A DNA stretch of 64,000 nucleotides, taken from assembly GCF_013204885.1 (NCBI RefSeq), contig NZ_JABMKX010000002.1:434001-498000 (forward strand), given 5' to 3'. Positions 37,541 through 46,229 of this stretch are shown one piece after another. The notes under the pieces were generated by a model, which saw nothing but the letters and a program-made list of their open reading frames with translations, made no database searches and was not told the origin of the DNA. Position 1 is the first letter of the stretch; each line of letters begins with the position of its first letter. This DNA is from Paenibacillus tritici. GTDB taxonomy: Bacteria; Bacillota; Bacilli; Paenibacillales; Paenibacillaceae. Both the position numbers and the translations under genes were made by a program.

Positions 37541-38731
37541 ATGATTATTCAGCCAAAAACACGCGGCTTTATCTGCACAACTGCTCACCCGGAGGGATGT
37601 GCCGGACAAATACAGGAACAGATTGATTATGTACGGGCACAAAAGAAGCTCACAGGCCCGGCCAACGTGCTGGTGATCGGCGCTTCTACGGGTTATGGAC
37701 TGGCTTCGCGGATTGCCGCTGCCTTCGGCGCAGGCGCCAACACCATCGGCGTATTCTTCGACAAAGCCGCTGAAGGCGCCCGCACAGCCTCGGCAGGCTG
37801 GTATAATTCTGCGGCTTTTGAACAGGAGGCGGCCAAGCAGGGCCTGAAATCCTTCAGCATCGTCGGCGATGCCTTCTCGGACGCTATCAAGACCAAGACT
37901 ATAGATCTCATTAAGAGCGAATTCGGCACCGTTGATCTGGTGGTATACAGCGTGGCTTCCCCGCGCCGCACACATCCGGTAACCGGAGAAGTATTCTCCT
38001 CCGTGATTAAGCCGGTAGGCGAAGCATACACGAACAAGACGATGAATTTCCACACCGGAGAAGTCTCCACCGTTACCATTGAGCCGGCCACCGAAGACGA
38101 AGTCCGCCAGACCATCGCCGTCATGGGCGGAGAAGACTGGGGCATGTGGATTCATCAGCTGCAGGAAGCCGGTGTGCTGGCAGACGGCGCAACGACAGTG
38201 GCTTATTCCTATATCGGACCCAAGATCACTCACCCAATCTACCGCGATGGAACCATCGGCCAGGCGAAGAATGACCTGGAGCAGACTGCCATTGCCCTGA
38301 ATGATCAGCTCTCCGCCACCGGCGGACGGGCCTTCGTATCCGTGAACAAGGCGCTGGTTACCCAGTCCAGCTCTGCGATTCCGGTGGTGCCGCTGTATAT
38401 CTCCGCGCTGTACAGAGTGATGAAGGAGAAGGAGCTGCATGAGAACTGCATTCAGCAGATGTACCGCCTGTTCGCAGACCATCTGTATAACGGCGGTGAA
38501 GCCGCTGCGGACGGCAGCCACCTGATCCGCATTGATGACTGGGAGATGCGTGAGGATGTGCAGATTGAGGTTATGAGACGCTGGAACGAGCTGGAGACGG
38601 ATAATGTGCCTGAGCTGGCGGATCTTGCAGGCTATCAGGATGACTTCTTCCATCTGTTCGGCTTCCGCACCGAAGGCGTGGATTACGAGGCTGAGACTGA
38701 TCCTGCTGTTGAGATTCCTAATAGGGTTTAA
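37541..38731 (+). CDS. fabV: Trans-2-enoyl-ACP/CoA reductase FabV
   Basis: A 396-aa NADH-dependent enoyl reductase of the SDR superfamily, completing the elongation cycle of fatty-acid synthesis. The FabV active-site pattern Tyr-X8-Lys is seen in YRDGTIGQAK near residue 236-245. The NAD-binding loop VLVIGASTGYGLASRIAAAFGAG is near residues 45-65. The ATG at 37541 lies 9 nt after AAAGGGG, with an in-frame TTG just before it. FabV is known as a triclosan-tolerant FabI alternative. It is a monocistronic unit. Confidence 0.95.
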   Translation: MIIQPKTRGFICTTAHPEGCAGQIQEQIDYVRAQKKLTGPANVLVIGASTGYGLASRIAAAFGAGANTIGVFFDKAAEGARTASAGWYNSAAFEQEAAKQGLKSFSIVGDAFSDAIKTKTIDLIKSEFGTVDLVVYSVASPRRTHPVTGEVFSSVIKPVGEAYTNKTMNFHTGEVSTVTIEPATEDEVRQTIAVMGGEDWGMWIHQLQEAGVLADGATTVAYSYIGPKITHPIYRDGTIGQAKNDLEQTAIALNDQLSATGGRAFVSVNKALVTQSSSAIPVVPLYISALYRVMKEKELHENCIQQMYRLFADHLYNGGEAAADGSHLIRIDDWEMREDVQIEVMRRWNELETDNVPELADLAGYQDDFFHLFGFRTEGVDYEAETDPAVEIPNRV

Positions 38732-38775
38732 GAGTTCTATATAAGATGCACTTTAAGTCTTGAACAATGAAGCTT

Positions 38776-38920
38776 CGTCGTCACTGCGGTGAACATTTGG
38801 ACTTCCGGCCGCTGTTGTCCCCAGATTTCTTGAATTAAACCGCTATCCGCGGGTGAAATCCGGTGACAAAGGCGATCGCTACCGCTCCTACAGTTCCAAA
38901 TTTCCCCTCCGTTTCTTTTG
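38776..38920 (+). repeat. Dispersed ~140-bp hairpin repeat, copy B
   Basis: The ACTGCGGTGAAC start is followed by TTGTCCCCAGATTTC (38815-38829), paired with GAAATCCGGTGACAA (38855-38869), then CGCTCCTACAGTTCCAAAT. About 80 percent identical by eye to copy A, same orientation. Confidence 0.85.
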
Positions 38921-39005
38921 CTTTTTGTTAATTTCTTTTGTGCATCTTTTATAGATAGATGTACTTGTAAGCAGTTCAATTTATATAGATCAACATAGAT
39001 CAACG

Positions 39006-39041
39006 ATAATAAGCCGCCCCCTCTCCGGGGCGGCTTATTAT
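39006..39041. terminator. Bidirectional terminator
   Basis: A perfect 15-bp stem pairs ATAATAAGCCGCCCC with GGGGCGGCTTATTAT around a CTCTCC loop. It lies between convergent fabV and the ABC exporter genes. Confidence 0.88.
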
Positions 39042-39121
39042 GCATTCCTTTACAGTTGGTCACTGCACGGCCACACGGCAAGCGGCCCTTATCCTTTAAC
39101 GCCTACTCGCTCCTCAAACAT

Positions 39122-39832
39122 CTACTCGTCCTTCAAACGCTTCTGATATAGAACCACAGACACTATCGTTAATCCAACCGTCCAGGCCAGAATAATAAGC
39201 AGAGGCTGCGTTAGATCGGCTGTTGTATAACCTGTACCGCTTATGCTCAGCAAATGCACCAGCTGACTGCTTGGCATATAATCCAGCACCTGGAAGACCG
39301 GATAATCCTTCGCCAGTACGGCCCCCCACGGTGCCCCCATGAAGATGAACGCCACAGGAAGAATGGATAATGAGGCTTCAAGCAATGTCTTGGAGAACAG
39401 ACCGCAGATCGTCCCGGCTGCTGTGTACAGAATAATGGACAGCACGATTCCAGTGACGAACGCTCCAACATTCACTGGCTCATAACCGAATAATAAGCTG
39501 GAAATAGCGATAACCACTGCGGACATGACAAAGACCAGACTGCTTTTGCCCAATAGGACATCCATCGTAGTCGCCGGAGTCATCATTAATGAACGCAACG
39601 TGCTGCGCTCCTTCTCTTCCGCAATCAGGCAGGCTTGGGCGAAGCAGGTCAGCAATACGAACGAGCTGTTGAACAGGAATCCGCTGGCCCCGGGCAGAGT
39701 CGTACCTGCCCTCCTGAACAGCAGAGCGAGAATAATAGGAAAAATCAGCATAATGGACAGCGCATAGTTGCGGGAGAACTCCTTGTAATCCTTCACAAAA
39801 ATCGCCCGGACCCGTTTATAGGAGATACTCAT
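39122..39832 (-). CDS. ABC-2 type transporter permease
   Basis: A 236-aa membrane protein with six TM helices in ABC-2 topology: a long N-terminal cytoplasmic start (KRVRAIFVKDYKEFSR), then alternating hydrophobic segments to the last at about 205-225. Its start overlaps the stop of the ATPase gene by 4 bp, so the pair encodes one NatAB-like exporter. The exported compound is unknown. Confidence 0.88.
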   Translation of the reverse strand: MSISYKRVRAIFVKDYKEFSRNYALSIMLIFPIILALLFRRAGTTLPGASGFLFNSSFVLLTCFAQACLIAEEKERSTLRSLMMTPATTMDVLLGKSSLVFVMSAVVIAISSLLFGYEPVNVGAFVTGIVLSIILYTAAGTICGLFSKTLLEASLSILPVAFIFMGAPWGAVLAKDYPVFQVLDYMPSSQLVHLLSISGTGYTTADLTQPLLIILAWTVGLTIVSVVLYQKRLKDE

Positions 39833-40674
39833 AGCAGCTCACTTCCCGTCATTTTGATAAAAATATCGCCCAGGCTCGGTTCCTTCGTCTCCAGGCGGTC
39901 AATTAACCCCTGCTTCATCCAGTCCGCAATCCGGTCAGCCGTTACCCCATCCACCGGAAGCTCGTGGGCTTCCCCGTTAATCAGGTCCACCTGGATCACA
40001 TTCTCCCGGTGCTGCCGCTTCAGCTCCTTCGGGGAGCCAATCGTTTGAATGCGCCCCTGATACAGAATCGCTACACGGTTACAGATCAGCTCTGCCTCCG
40101 CCATATTATGTGTAGTGATAAAAATCGTTGTTCCCCGCTCATTCAAGTACCGTAAGCCTTTGTAAATATGCGCGGCGTTAACCGGATCGAGTGCCGAAGT
40201 AGGCTCATCCAGGAATAATAATTCCGGCTCATGGATAATCGCACAGGCCAGCAGGACGCGCTGACGCATCCCTTTGGACAAGAGATTGGCTTTCTTCTTA
40301 CGGTCGGCGCTTAAGTTGACAAACTGCAGCACCTGATCGACCGCAGAGGGGGGAAGATCATATAACTTCCGGTACAGCTCCAGATTCTCCTCAACTGACA
40401 GTCTTTCATATAGGCCGCTGTTATCCGTCAAAATGCCAAAGCGCATCTTCTGGGCAGATTGCCGCATGGTCTCCGCCGGCTGATTGAATACTTTCGCCTG
40501 TCCGCTTGTCGGATTTAACTGTGCCGTCAGAATTTTAATCAGGGTTGTTTTGCCTGCACCGCTCGGACCGAGGAACCCGAATATCTCTCCCTTCGGAATG
40601 TTAAAAGACACCTCTGCGAGCGCATCCCTGTCTCCAAATGTCTTGCGGACCCGTTCTACCTGGATCACATCCAT
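39829..40674 (-). CDS. ABC-2 exporter ATP-binding protein
   Basis: A 281-aa ABC ATPase. Walker A is LGPSGAGKTTLIK near residue 34, the signature LLSKGMRQR near 132, Walker B LLFLDEPTSALDP near 152, and the switch His is in ITTHNM. The ATG at 40674 lies 8 nt after AAGGAAG. Three longer in-frame codons are unlikely to be used. It is partnered by the overlapping permease gene and preceded by the ABC-LytTR regulator gene. Confidence 0.93.
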   Translation of the reverse strand: MDVIQVERVRKTFGDRDALAEVSFNIPKGEIFGFLGPSGAGKTTLIKILTAQLNPTSGQAKVFNQPAETMRQSAQKMRFGILTDNSGLYERLSVEENLELYRKLYDLPPSAVDQVLQFVNLSADRKKKANLLSKGMRQRVLLACAIIHEPELLFLDEPTSALDPVNAAHIYKGLRYLNERGTTIFITTHNMAEAELICNRVAILYQGRIQTIGSPKELKRQHRENVIQVDLINGEAHELPVDGVTADRIADWMKQGLIDRLETKEPSLGDIFIKMTGSELL

Positions 40675-40778
40675 GAACACCACTTCCTTAACGTTGATGC
40701 CATAAACATATACAGATCATAGAGGTTCAGCCACCAAAACACGCCGAAATGTAGCCCTTGCGGCCTGAACGGTACCTT

Positions 40779-41714
40779 TTACAGCTTGAGCAGTACCTTC
40801 AATTCCTGCAATCTGGAACGCGATAACGGGACCACGGCATCCTGACCTGTGTTCAACCGCAGGCTGTAGCTATTCTTCGTCCAGGTGATGATCTCCCTGA
40901 TTTTTTGCAGATTGACGATGTAGGACCGGTGACACCTGAAGAACCCGAAATTCAGCAATCTCTGTTCGAGCTGGGTCAGCGTCAGGGCACAGTCATAATG
41001 CTCACCGCCCACATGAACCAGGATGGAGCCCTCTACACTTTCGATGAAATCAATCTCCGGCGGATCAAATAAAATCACCTTGTCCTGCCGTTTGGTAGAG
41101 ACCTTCTGTAAGGTAATATTGGCCTCGTCCTGCTTCTGCATCTCCTGCTTGTCCTCTTCGGAATCCCGGATATCGAGCGGATGGCAGCCGGACCCGTTGA
41201 GCCGGTAAATGACATCACAGGATATCATGGCATCCTCCAAATTGGAGGTCAGAATGAGAATCTGCTTGTGCTGTGACAGGTCATCGAGTATCCGTTTGAA
41301 TTGACGGCGCTCCTGCTCTTCCAGGTAGAAATAAGGCTCCTCCAGGACAAGTGCCCGTTGATGTGCAAAAAAGACACGCAGCAAGGTCACATACATCCTC
41401 TTAGAGGCGCTAAGGTGCATGATTCTCACCCTGCTCTCCTCTTGCAGGCCGAAATAGCCGATCAGTGAAGCGGCATGCTCCTTCTTCTCCGTTACCCGGA
41501 TCAGAAAAGTAATCAGTTCCTCTACCGTCAGGCGCATGTACTCATTTTGCCCGGCCCGGAATACATAATAATGCTCCGCATTCTCCAATTGACTCATTAA
41601 TAGCTGCTTCCGCTTCAGATCTGTTATGATGCCAGTCGATGGGGCTGCAGCCAGATCTAATTCGATCAGGGGCAGAAGTAACTCCCCGTCTTCATATATA
41701 GGTTGAAATTGCAT
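40779..41714 (-). CDS. Regulator: degenerate ABC-ATPase domain fused to a LytTR DNA-binding domain
   Basis: A 311-aa protein. Residues about 1-195 follow the layout of an ABC ATPase, but Walker A is unrecognisable (LAAAPSTGIITDLKRKQ where GxxGxGKST is expected). LSASKR replaces the signature, and VLEEPYFYLEE stands at the Walker B position. Residues about 210-311 form a LytTR domain, with FFRCHRSYIVNL and VPLSRSRLQELK. It lies about 105 bp upstream of the ABC-2 exporter genes on the same strand, so a regulator of that exporter is likely. GGGAGG precedes the ATG. Confidence 0.85.
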   Translation of the reverse strand: MQFQPIYEDGELLLPLIELDLAAAPSTGIITDLKRKQLLMSQLENAEHYYVFRAGQNEYMRLTVEELITFLIRVTEKKEHAASLIGYFGLQEESRVRIMHLSASKRMYVTLLRVFFAHQRALVLEEPYFYLEEQERRQFKRILDDLSQHKQILILTSNLEDAMISCDVIYRLNGSGCHPLDIRDSEEDKQEMQKQDEANITLQKVSTKRQDKVILFDPPEIDFIESVEGSILVHVGGEHYDCALTLTQLEQRLLNFGFFRCHRSYIVNLQKIREIITWTKNSYSLRLNTGQDAVVPLSRSRLQELKVLLKL

Positions 41715-41820
41715 GTCTTCCTCCCGGTTAGAGCGCTCTTGGATATATAATACGATTATAAAGTTATGCTATGTATTTGTCAGGTACGGCCAATTTATAA
41801 GTATAGGACGGCGATATCAT

Positions 41821-42291
41821 ATGGGCCTGCATCCCCTAGGATTTATTGTACCCTTATTCGTATTACTTCCGAATCTGATTTTTATATTCCTCCCGCCCCG
41901 GAATGCTCCTGAATCCCTGTCCTCCACCCCGCTGATCTTCACGCTCCTGGAACGGGCCGGCCAGGTCACCTGCTTCATGATGCCTATTCTCTTTGGCGAC
42001 CTGCTTGCTGCAGAGCCGCTTGGAGGGTCCGCTGTACTCATGGTAATCTGTCTGCTGATTTATTACGGGTGCTGGGTCCGCTTTTACCGCAGGAAGAGAG
42101 AGTTCTCTGTGTTATTTACGCCCTGGCTTGGCATTCCGGTCCCTATGGCTGTCTTTCCGGCCCTCTATTTCCTGCTGCTCAGTTATTGGCTTCAGTCCTG
42201 GCTGTTTGCGGTCCCTGCCTGTCTGTTCACCGTGGGTCATCTGGTCAATAGCTGGAGCGTCTATCAGCAGATCCGCCAATACCGCAATTAA
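41821..42291 (+). CDS. Small polytopic membrane protein, unknown
   Basis: A 156-aa protein with five predicted TM helices and Pro/Leu-rich turns. I do not recognise the family. The ATG at 41821 has AGGACGG about 9 nt upstream, and an additional 36 in-frame codons upstream lack a ribosome-binding site. It is divergent from the ABC-LytTR gene and 86 bp upstream of the GH88 gene, which might place it with either. Confidence 0.6.
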   Translation: MGLHPLGFIVPLFVLLPNLIFIFLPPRNAPESLSSTPLIFTLLERAGQVTCFMMPILFGDLLAAEPLGGSAVLMVICLLIYYGCWVRFYRRKREFSVLFTPWLGIPVPMAVFPALYFLLLSYWLQSWLFAVPACLFTVGHLVNSWSVYQQIRQYRN

Positions 42292-42377
42292 CCTAAAGTT
42301 TCACGCAACAAACCTATATCCTACCAGGCCTATAATATCCTTAAGAACAATATAACGATATTATGGAGGTTAGGATA

Positions 42378-43511
42378 ATGAACTGGACCGATGTCATTGA
42401 ACACACGCTAACGACTACTCGGCTTAATATTAAGCGCTTTGGAGAAGCTTTTCCTATCGTAAGCATGGGGGGCGGCAAATACCACCTGACGGACCACACC
42501 AACTGGACGGAAGGCTTCTGGAGCGGCATTCTGTGGCTGAGCTATGAATACAGCCAGGACCCGGAGATTCACGCCGCTGCGATCCAGGCGACAGAGTCCT
42601 TCCACCAGCGTATGATTGACGGGCAGGCGCTGGATCACCACGACATAGGCTTCCTGTATTCGTTGTCGGCCAAGGCCCGCTGGATCACCGAACAGGATGA
42701 AGCCTCGCGTCTGCTGGCGGTGGAGGCGGCCGACATGTTAATGAAGCGCTGGCGCTCCGGACCCCAGCTCTTTCAGGCTTGGGGACCGGAAGGCGATGAA
42801 GAGAACGGAGGGCGGATCATCATCGACTGCCTGATGAATCTTCCGCTCCTCTGCTGGGCCAGTGAGCAGACCGGAGACCCGGTCTATGCCAGGGCCGCCC
42901 GGACCCAAGCCGAGAAGAGCCGCCGCTTCCTGGTGAGGGGGGACGACTCCTCCTATCATACCTTTTATTTCGATCCGCAGACGGGGAATGCCCTGCGCGG
43001 CGGGACTGCCCAAGGCTATCAGGACGGCTCCACCTGGACGCGGGGACAGGCCTGGGGAGTCTACGGCTTCGCCCTGGCCTACCGCAGCTTCCAGGAGCCT
43101 CCTTATCTCGAAACCTCCAAACGAATGGCCCGCTACTTCCTGGAGCATCTGCCCGCCGACCATGTAGCATACTGGGATTTCGATGCCCCGCAGGAGGAAG
43201 GCACGCCGCGCGACAGTTCAGCCTCCGCCATCGTAGTATGCGGTCTCCTGGAGCTGCTGGAGCATCTGCCGGAGAATGACCCGGATCGGGAATATTTCAG
43301 GGAAGCCGTGACCCGGTCTATGGATTCGTTGATGAACTACTACTTCACCGCAGGCAATCCATCCGAAGAGGGCTTTCTGCGGCATGGCTCCTATTCAGTC
43401 AGAGGCAATTCCTCACCCGATGATTTCATGATCTGGGGCGACTATTTCTTCCTGGAGGCGCTGCTGCGTCTGGAGCGGGGGGTTCCGGGGTACTGGTATG
43501 AACGGGGATAA
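42378..43511 (+). CDS. Unsaturated glucuronyl hydrolase, glycoside hydrolase family 88
   Basis: A 377-aa (alpha/alpha)6-barrel enzyme that hydrates the 4,5-unsaturated uronic acid at the non-reducing end of lyase products (glycosaminoglycan, gellan or xanthan type), releasing it. Length equals that of the Bacillus sp. GL1 UGL. The catalytic Asp pair is conserved: Asp89 in DHHDIGFLY and Asp150 in IIIDCLMN. The ATG at 42378 follows GGAGG by 8 nt. There is no signal peptide, so it works in the cytoplasm on imported disaccharides. No lyase or transporter is adjacent. Confidence 0.92.
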   Translation: MNWTDVIEHTLTTTRLNIKRFGEAFPIVSMGGGKYHLTDHTNWTEGFWSGILWLSYEYSQDPEIHAAAIQATESFHQRMIDGQALDHHDIGFLYSLSAKARWITEQDEASRLLAVEAADMLMKRWRSGPQLFQAWGPEGDEENGGRIIIDCLMNLPLLCWASEQTGDPVYARAARTQAEKSRRFLVRGDDSSYHTFYFDPQTGNALRGGTAQGYQDGSTWTRGQAWGVYGFALAYRSFQEPPYLETSKRMARYFLEHLPADHVAYWDFDAPQEEGTPRDSSASAIVVCGLLELLEHLPENDPDREYFREAVTRSMDSLMNYYFTAGNPSEEGFLRHGSYSVRGNSSPDDFMIWGDYFFLEALLRLERGVPGYWYERG

Positions 43512-43578
43512 CCGCACCGCTTCTAAATGAAGCCAGTGGACCGTATGAGACCTTGCGGCAATCCGCCCGTCCGCCTGG

Positions 43579-43612
43579 ACAGGCAGGCCTACTATAAGTC
43601 TGCCTGTTTGTG
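43579..43612 (+). terminator. Candidate terminator of the GH88 gene
   Basis: ACAGGCAG (43579-43586) pairs with CTGCCTGT (43600-43607) around a 13-base loop, followed by a weak TTGTG tail. Confidence 0.5.
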
Positions 43613-43661
43613 CTGATCTGGATGGGGGAATTCCCCAGTGAATATTAGAAGTACTAGTTGA

Positions 43662-43794
43662 AATCCTGCACAAAAAGCAACTTCCCCTCATCATTTCAGC
43701 CTTAGATCAGCACTTGTTGCACAAAAAGCAGGATTCCCCCCTCCACCAAGCAACCTAGCGGGAAAATTCCTGCATTCTATGCAGCATTCCTCCC
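43662..43794. repeat. Three short intergenic units with a TGC...GCA core
   Basis: Units at 43662-43688, 43714-43741 and 43765-43794 share the layout CCTGCA-N5-GCA(A/G)-N3-TTCCCC. The third contains the palindrome CTGCATTCTATGCAG. Spacing is about 52 bp centre to centre. Confidence 0.6.
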
Positions 43795-43877
43795 GCGCTC
43801 ACGGCTATCGCGGAGGCAAAGCTGCAATTCTTACAACAGTTTAGGAAAAGAAGCCTAGATTACACAGGAGGCCCCAA

Positions 43878-44756
43878 ATGAATTCAATTCTAAACGTTAT
43901 AGAGAAGCTAAAGTTGAACGTCTTGAATATTGAAGATGTTCCAGAGTCATTTAGCTCTGATGTCTACAAGCTTACTCTCTCCAGTGGAGAAACTGTATTT
44001 GTTAAAATCCCCTTCAACAAGGATAAACTGTTCCGTGAATTTCAGATGCTCGAAACCTTAAAGGAGGTATTACCTGTTCCTAAGGTACTCGACATTTGGT
44101 ATGGGGATGAGCGCACTAAGGGCGCATTGCTTCTATCAGCCATTCAAGGTATGCCTTGTACAGGTGACGTAGATGAGAAGCTTTCTTTTCAAATGGGTAC
44201 ATATCTTGCCATGCTCCATGAGGTCCAGGCTCCCGGGTATGGGCATCATGCAGCCGAAGGTTATAAGTTATTTGACCATAATAACTGGAGATTACATATC
44301 CAAAGTAATTTTGAAATGTGGAAAGAGCCCTGCAAAGAGATTCTCGGCTCAACATTGTATGAGAAATGTATTCTTCATTTTGATAGAGTTTTCTCTGCTT
44401 TACCGGAGCCTGACGGGCCGTGCTTTGTTCACATGGATTTTCGACCAGGCAATATATTGGTGCAAGGTAACGAGGTTGCCGGCATTATTGATTTCGAGAG
44501 TGCCCGCGGAGGATCATCGGAAGTAGATTTTACCAAAGTCAACCGCTATATTTGGGAGGCTAACCCGAGAACAAAGTCACCATTTATTGAGGGTTATCAA
44601 TCGGTTCGGCCTATGATGGCACTGGAAAGAGTGCTGCCATTTTATAATTTTTACGACGCTTTCTCCTCCATTGCCTGGTGTAAAAAAAGAGGAATTGCCA
44701 AAAATCAAACATTCCTCCAGGAAAATATTCTTATATTATCAAATTCGGTGGGCTAA
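43878..44756 (+). CDS. Phosphotransferase-family (APH/choline-kinase fold) protein
   Basis: A 292-aa kinase-fold enzyme. The catalytic loop is FVHMDFRPGNILV near residue 187, and the metal motif is IIDFESARGG near 207. An ATP-binding beta sheet (FVKIPFNKDK) lies near residue 35. The substrate may be an aminoglycoside or another small alcohol, and no resistance phenotype can be claimed. AGGAGG precedes the ATG. A+T content is clearly higher than in flanking genes, which hints at later acquisition. Its 3' end overlaps the convergent flavin reductase gene by 4 bp. Confidence 0.8.
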   Translation: MNSILNVIEKLKLNVLNIEDVPESFSSDVYKLTLSSGETVFVKIPFNKDKLFREFQMLETLKEVLPVPKVLDIWYGDERTKGALLLSAIQGMPCTGDVDEKLSFQMGTYLAMLHEVQAPGYGHHAAEGYKLFDHNNWRLHIQSNFEMWKEPCKEILGSTLYEKCILHFDRVFSALPEPDGPCFVHMDFRPGNILVQGNEVAGIIDFESARGGSSEVDFTKVNRYIWEANPRTKSPFIEGYQSVRPMMALERVLPFYNFYDAFSSIAWCKKRGIAKNQTFLQENILILSNSVG

Positions 44757-45373
44757 ACTTCGGCCCGAAAGGTTTTACCAAGCTGGTTACCCAGACCGAA
44801 ATAATGACGAAAATTATATATTAGAGGAGCCCATTTTTGGGGATCAATATGATTGCCTTCCATGATTATTTCTTTGTGGGCATGTACAAGTACGGCTTGT
44901 GTCTCAATGATCGCAAAGTTAGGGGAATGCTCAGGAATCCGGATGTTGTGAACCCTGGCCTCTATTTGTAACGGACATTCCATAATTCGTGCAGGCTGTA
45001 CCGTCTCCGAGTCAATGGGGGTTAATCCGCTCATAGCATACTTATCTTTTTGATACGTGTATCCATATTTCTCCTTATTTTCAGGAACTGGATTCTTCCC
45101 TGTGTAAGGAGCCAGCTGTTCAACATTCTCCCAAAGTGAAGGACCGGGAATATTAATCACACACTCCGGAAGCCGTTCTAAATTATCAATCGCTTTCCCC
45201 CCAAGACCAATCCCTAATACAATACAATCTCCTAAGGCCCATGATGATGAGATCGGGCTAATATTTACTGTTCCATCTTCATTCAATGTATTTAGTAAAA
45301 TGACAGGGGTCCCATAATATAAAATTTTAGGTTTAATCGTTTCTGTTACCGGAATCTGTTTTGAATTTTTCAT
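44753..45373 (-). CDS. Flavin reductase-family (FMN-binding split-barrel) protein
   Basis: A 206-aa split-barrel flavoprotein. The N-terminal TPVILLNTLNEDGTVNISPISSSWALGD, the ECVINIPGPSLWENVEQLA stretch and ECPLQIEARV are typical of the DIM6/NTAB group. AGGAG lies before the ATG. It is divergently transcribed from an ArsR-like regulator gene at 45468, so that regulator likely controls it. Electron partner and substrate are unknown. Confidence 0.85.
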   Translation of the reverse strand: MKNSKQIPVTETIKPKILYYGTPVILLNTLNEDGTVNISPISSSWALGDCIVLGIGLGGKAIDNLERLPECVINIPGPSLWENVEQLAPYTGKNPVPENKEKYGYTYQKDKYAMSGLTPIDSETVQPARIMECPLQIEARVHNIRIPEHSPNFAIIETQAVLVHAHKEIIMEGNHIDPQKWAPLIYNFRHYFGLGNQLGKTFRAEV

Positions 45374-45411
45374 TTTAGTTCTCCTCGATGTGTATTCGTT
45401 CTCCTAAATTG

Positions 45412-45417
45412 TATAAT
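45412..45417 (+). promoter_or_regulatory. Possible -10 element for the ArsR-like gene
   Basis: A perfect TATAAT lies in the 94-bp divergent region, about 50 bp before the regulator start. The -35 match is poor (TGTGTA at 17 bp). Confidence 0.4.
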
Positions 45418-45467
45418 ATAAATAATTCAAGGATCATCGAATGATGGAATGCAAAGCGGAGGGTAAC

Positions 45468-46172
45468 ATGAAAACAAATTCAAATGTAGCAATCATCGCT
45501 TCTCTAGTGAGTGAAACTTCCCGCGCAGCAATATTAACTGTCCTATTGGACGGAAGGTTTCATGCAGCAGGTGAACTAGCCTATATAGCCGGAATCACAC
45601 CTCAAACGGCAAGCTTCCATTTAGCCAAAATGGTCGATGCCCATGTAATTTCCGTTGAACAACAAGGCAGACACCGATACTACGGGATTCACAATCCAGA
45701 GGTGGCTCAGGTTATGGAATCCTTACTATCTATTGCTCCCCCTGTTCATATCAAGTCATTAAAACAAGCTTCAGAGGATAAAGCGCTGCGTCTGGCAAGG
45801 ACCTGTTATGATCATCTCGCCGGGAGTTTGGGGGTGCAATTAACAGATTCACTGATCAGGACAGGCATTCTGTGCGAAGAAAACAAACAGTTTACCGTTA
45901 CTGAACGCGGGAAGGACTTTTTCACAAACTTTAGAATTGACCTTGAAAAAGCCGAAAAAAAACGCCGCTCCTTCTGTCATAAATGTCTGGATTGGAGTGA
46001 ACGGCGCCCCCATCTTGCCGGAGCCTTAGGTAATGCCCTTCTGGAACGGCTTTTAGAGTTGAATTGGATTCAACGTCTGCCCAAGACGCGCGCGATAATC
46101 ATTACTTCCGAGGGTAAGATAGGCTTTAAAGAAGTATTTTCATTGGATATGGAGATTGGTAGCCACGAATAA
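45468..46172 (+). CDS. ArsR-like winged-helix transcriptional regulator with C-terminal extension
   Basis: A 234-aa regulator. The N-terminal winged helix (about residues 10-85) contains HAAGELAYIAGITPQTASFHLAKMVDAHVI-type recognition helices and a QQGRHRYYGI wing. The extension beyond residue 100 holds SFCHKCLDWSERRPHLAGALG, whose two Cys and one His could bind a metal or sense redox. The ATG at 45468 lies 5 nt after GGAGG. The likely target is the divergent flavin reductase gene. A+T-rich like its neighbours. Confidence 0.8.
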   Translation: MKTNSNVAIIASLVSETSRAAILTVLLDGRFHAAGELAYIAGITPQTASFHLAKMVDAHVISVEQQGRHRYYGIHNPEVAQVMESLLSIAPPVHIKSLKQASEDKALRLARTCYDHLAGSLGVQLTDSLIRTGILCEENKQFTVTERGKDFFTNFRIDLEKAEKKRRSFCHKCLDWSERRPHLAGALGNALLERLLELNWIQRLPKTRAIIITSEGKIGFKEVFSLDMEIGSHE

Positions 46173-46229
46173 GGTTCGACCTAAGGCTGCCAACCGGCAT
46201 AGACAACCAAGACAAGGAGCCCCATAAAT

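Larger units (their letters stand above)
38732..39121. other. Geneless intergenic region: repeat copy B, inverted-repeat end, terminator
   Basis: The 390 bp hold the second copy of the dispersed hairpin repeat, a lone 15-bp match to the end of the 23.2-kb element at 38973-38987, and a terminator. No ORF with a ribosome-binding site was found. Confidence 0.7.
43512..43877. other. Geneless intergenic region with terminator and short repeats
   Basis: Between the GH88 and phosphotransferase genes are a candidate terminator (43579-43612) and three TGC...GCA units (43662-43794). No ORF with a ribosome-binding site was seen. Confidence 0.65.

Noticed and set aside
37478..38653. 391-codon minus-strand frame opposite fabV
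   Set aside because: Shadow frame in a G+C-rich gene. fabV has its active-site motif and start signal on the plus strand.
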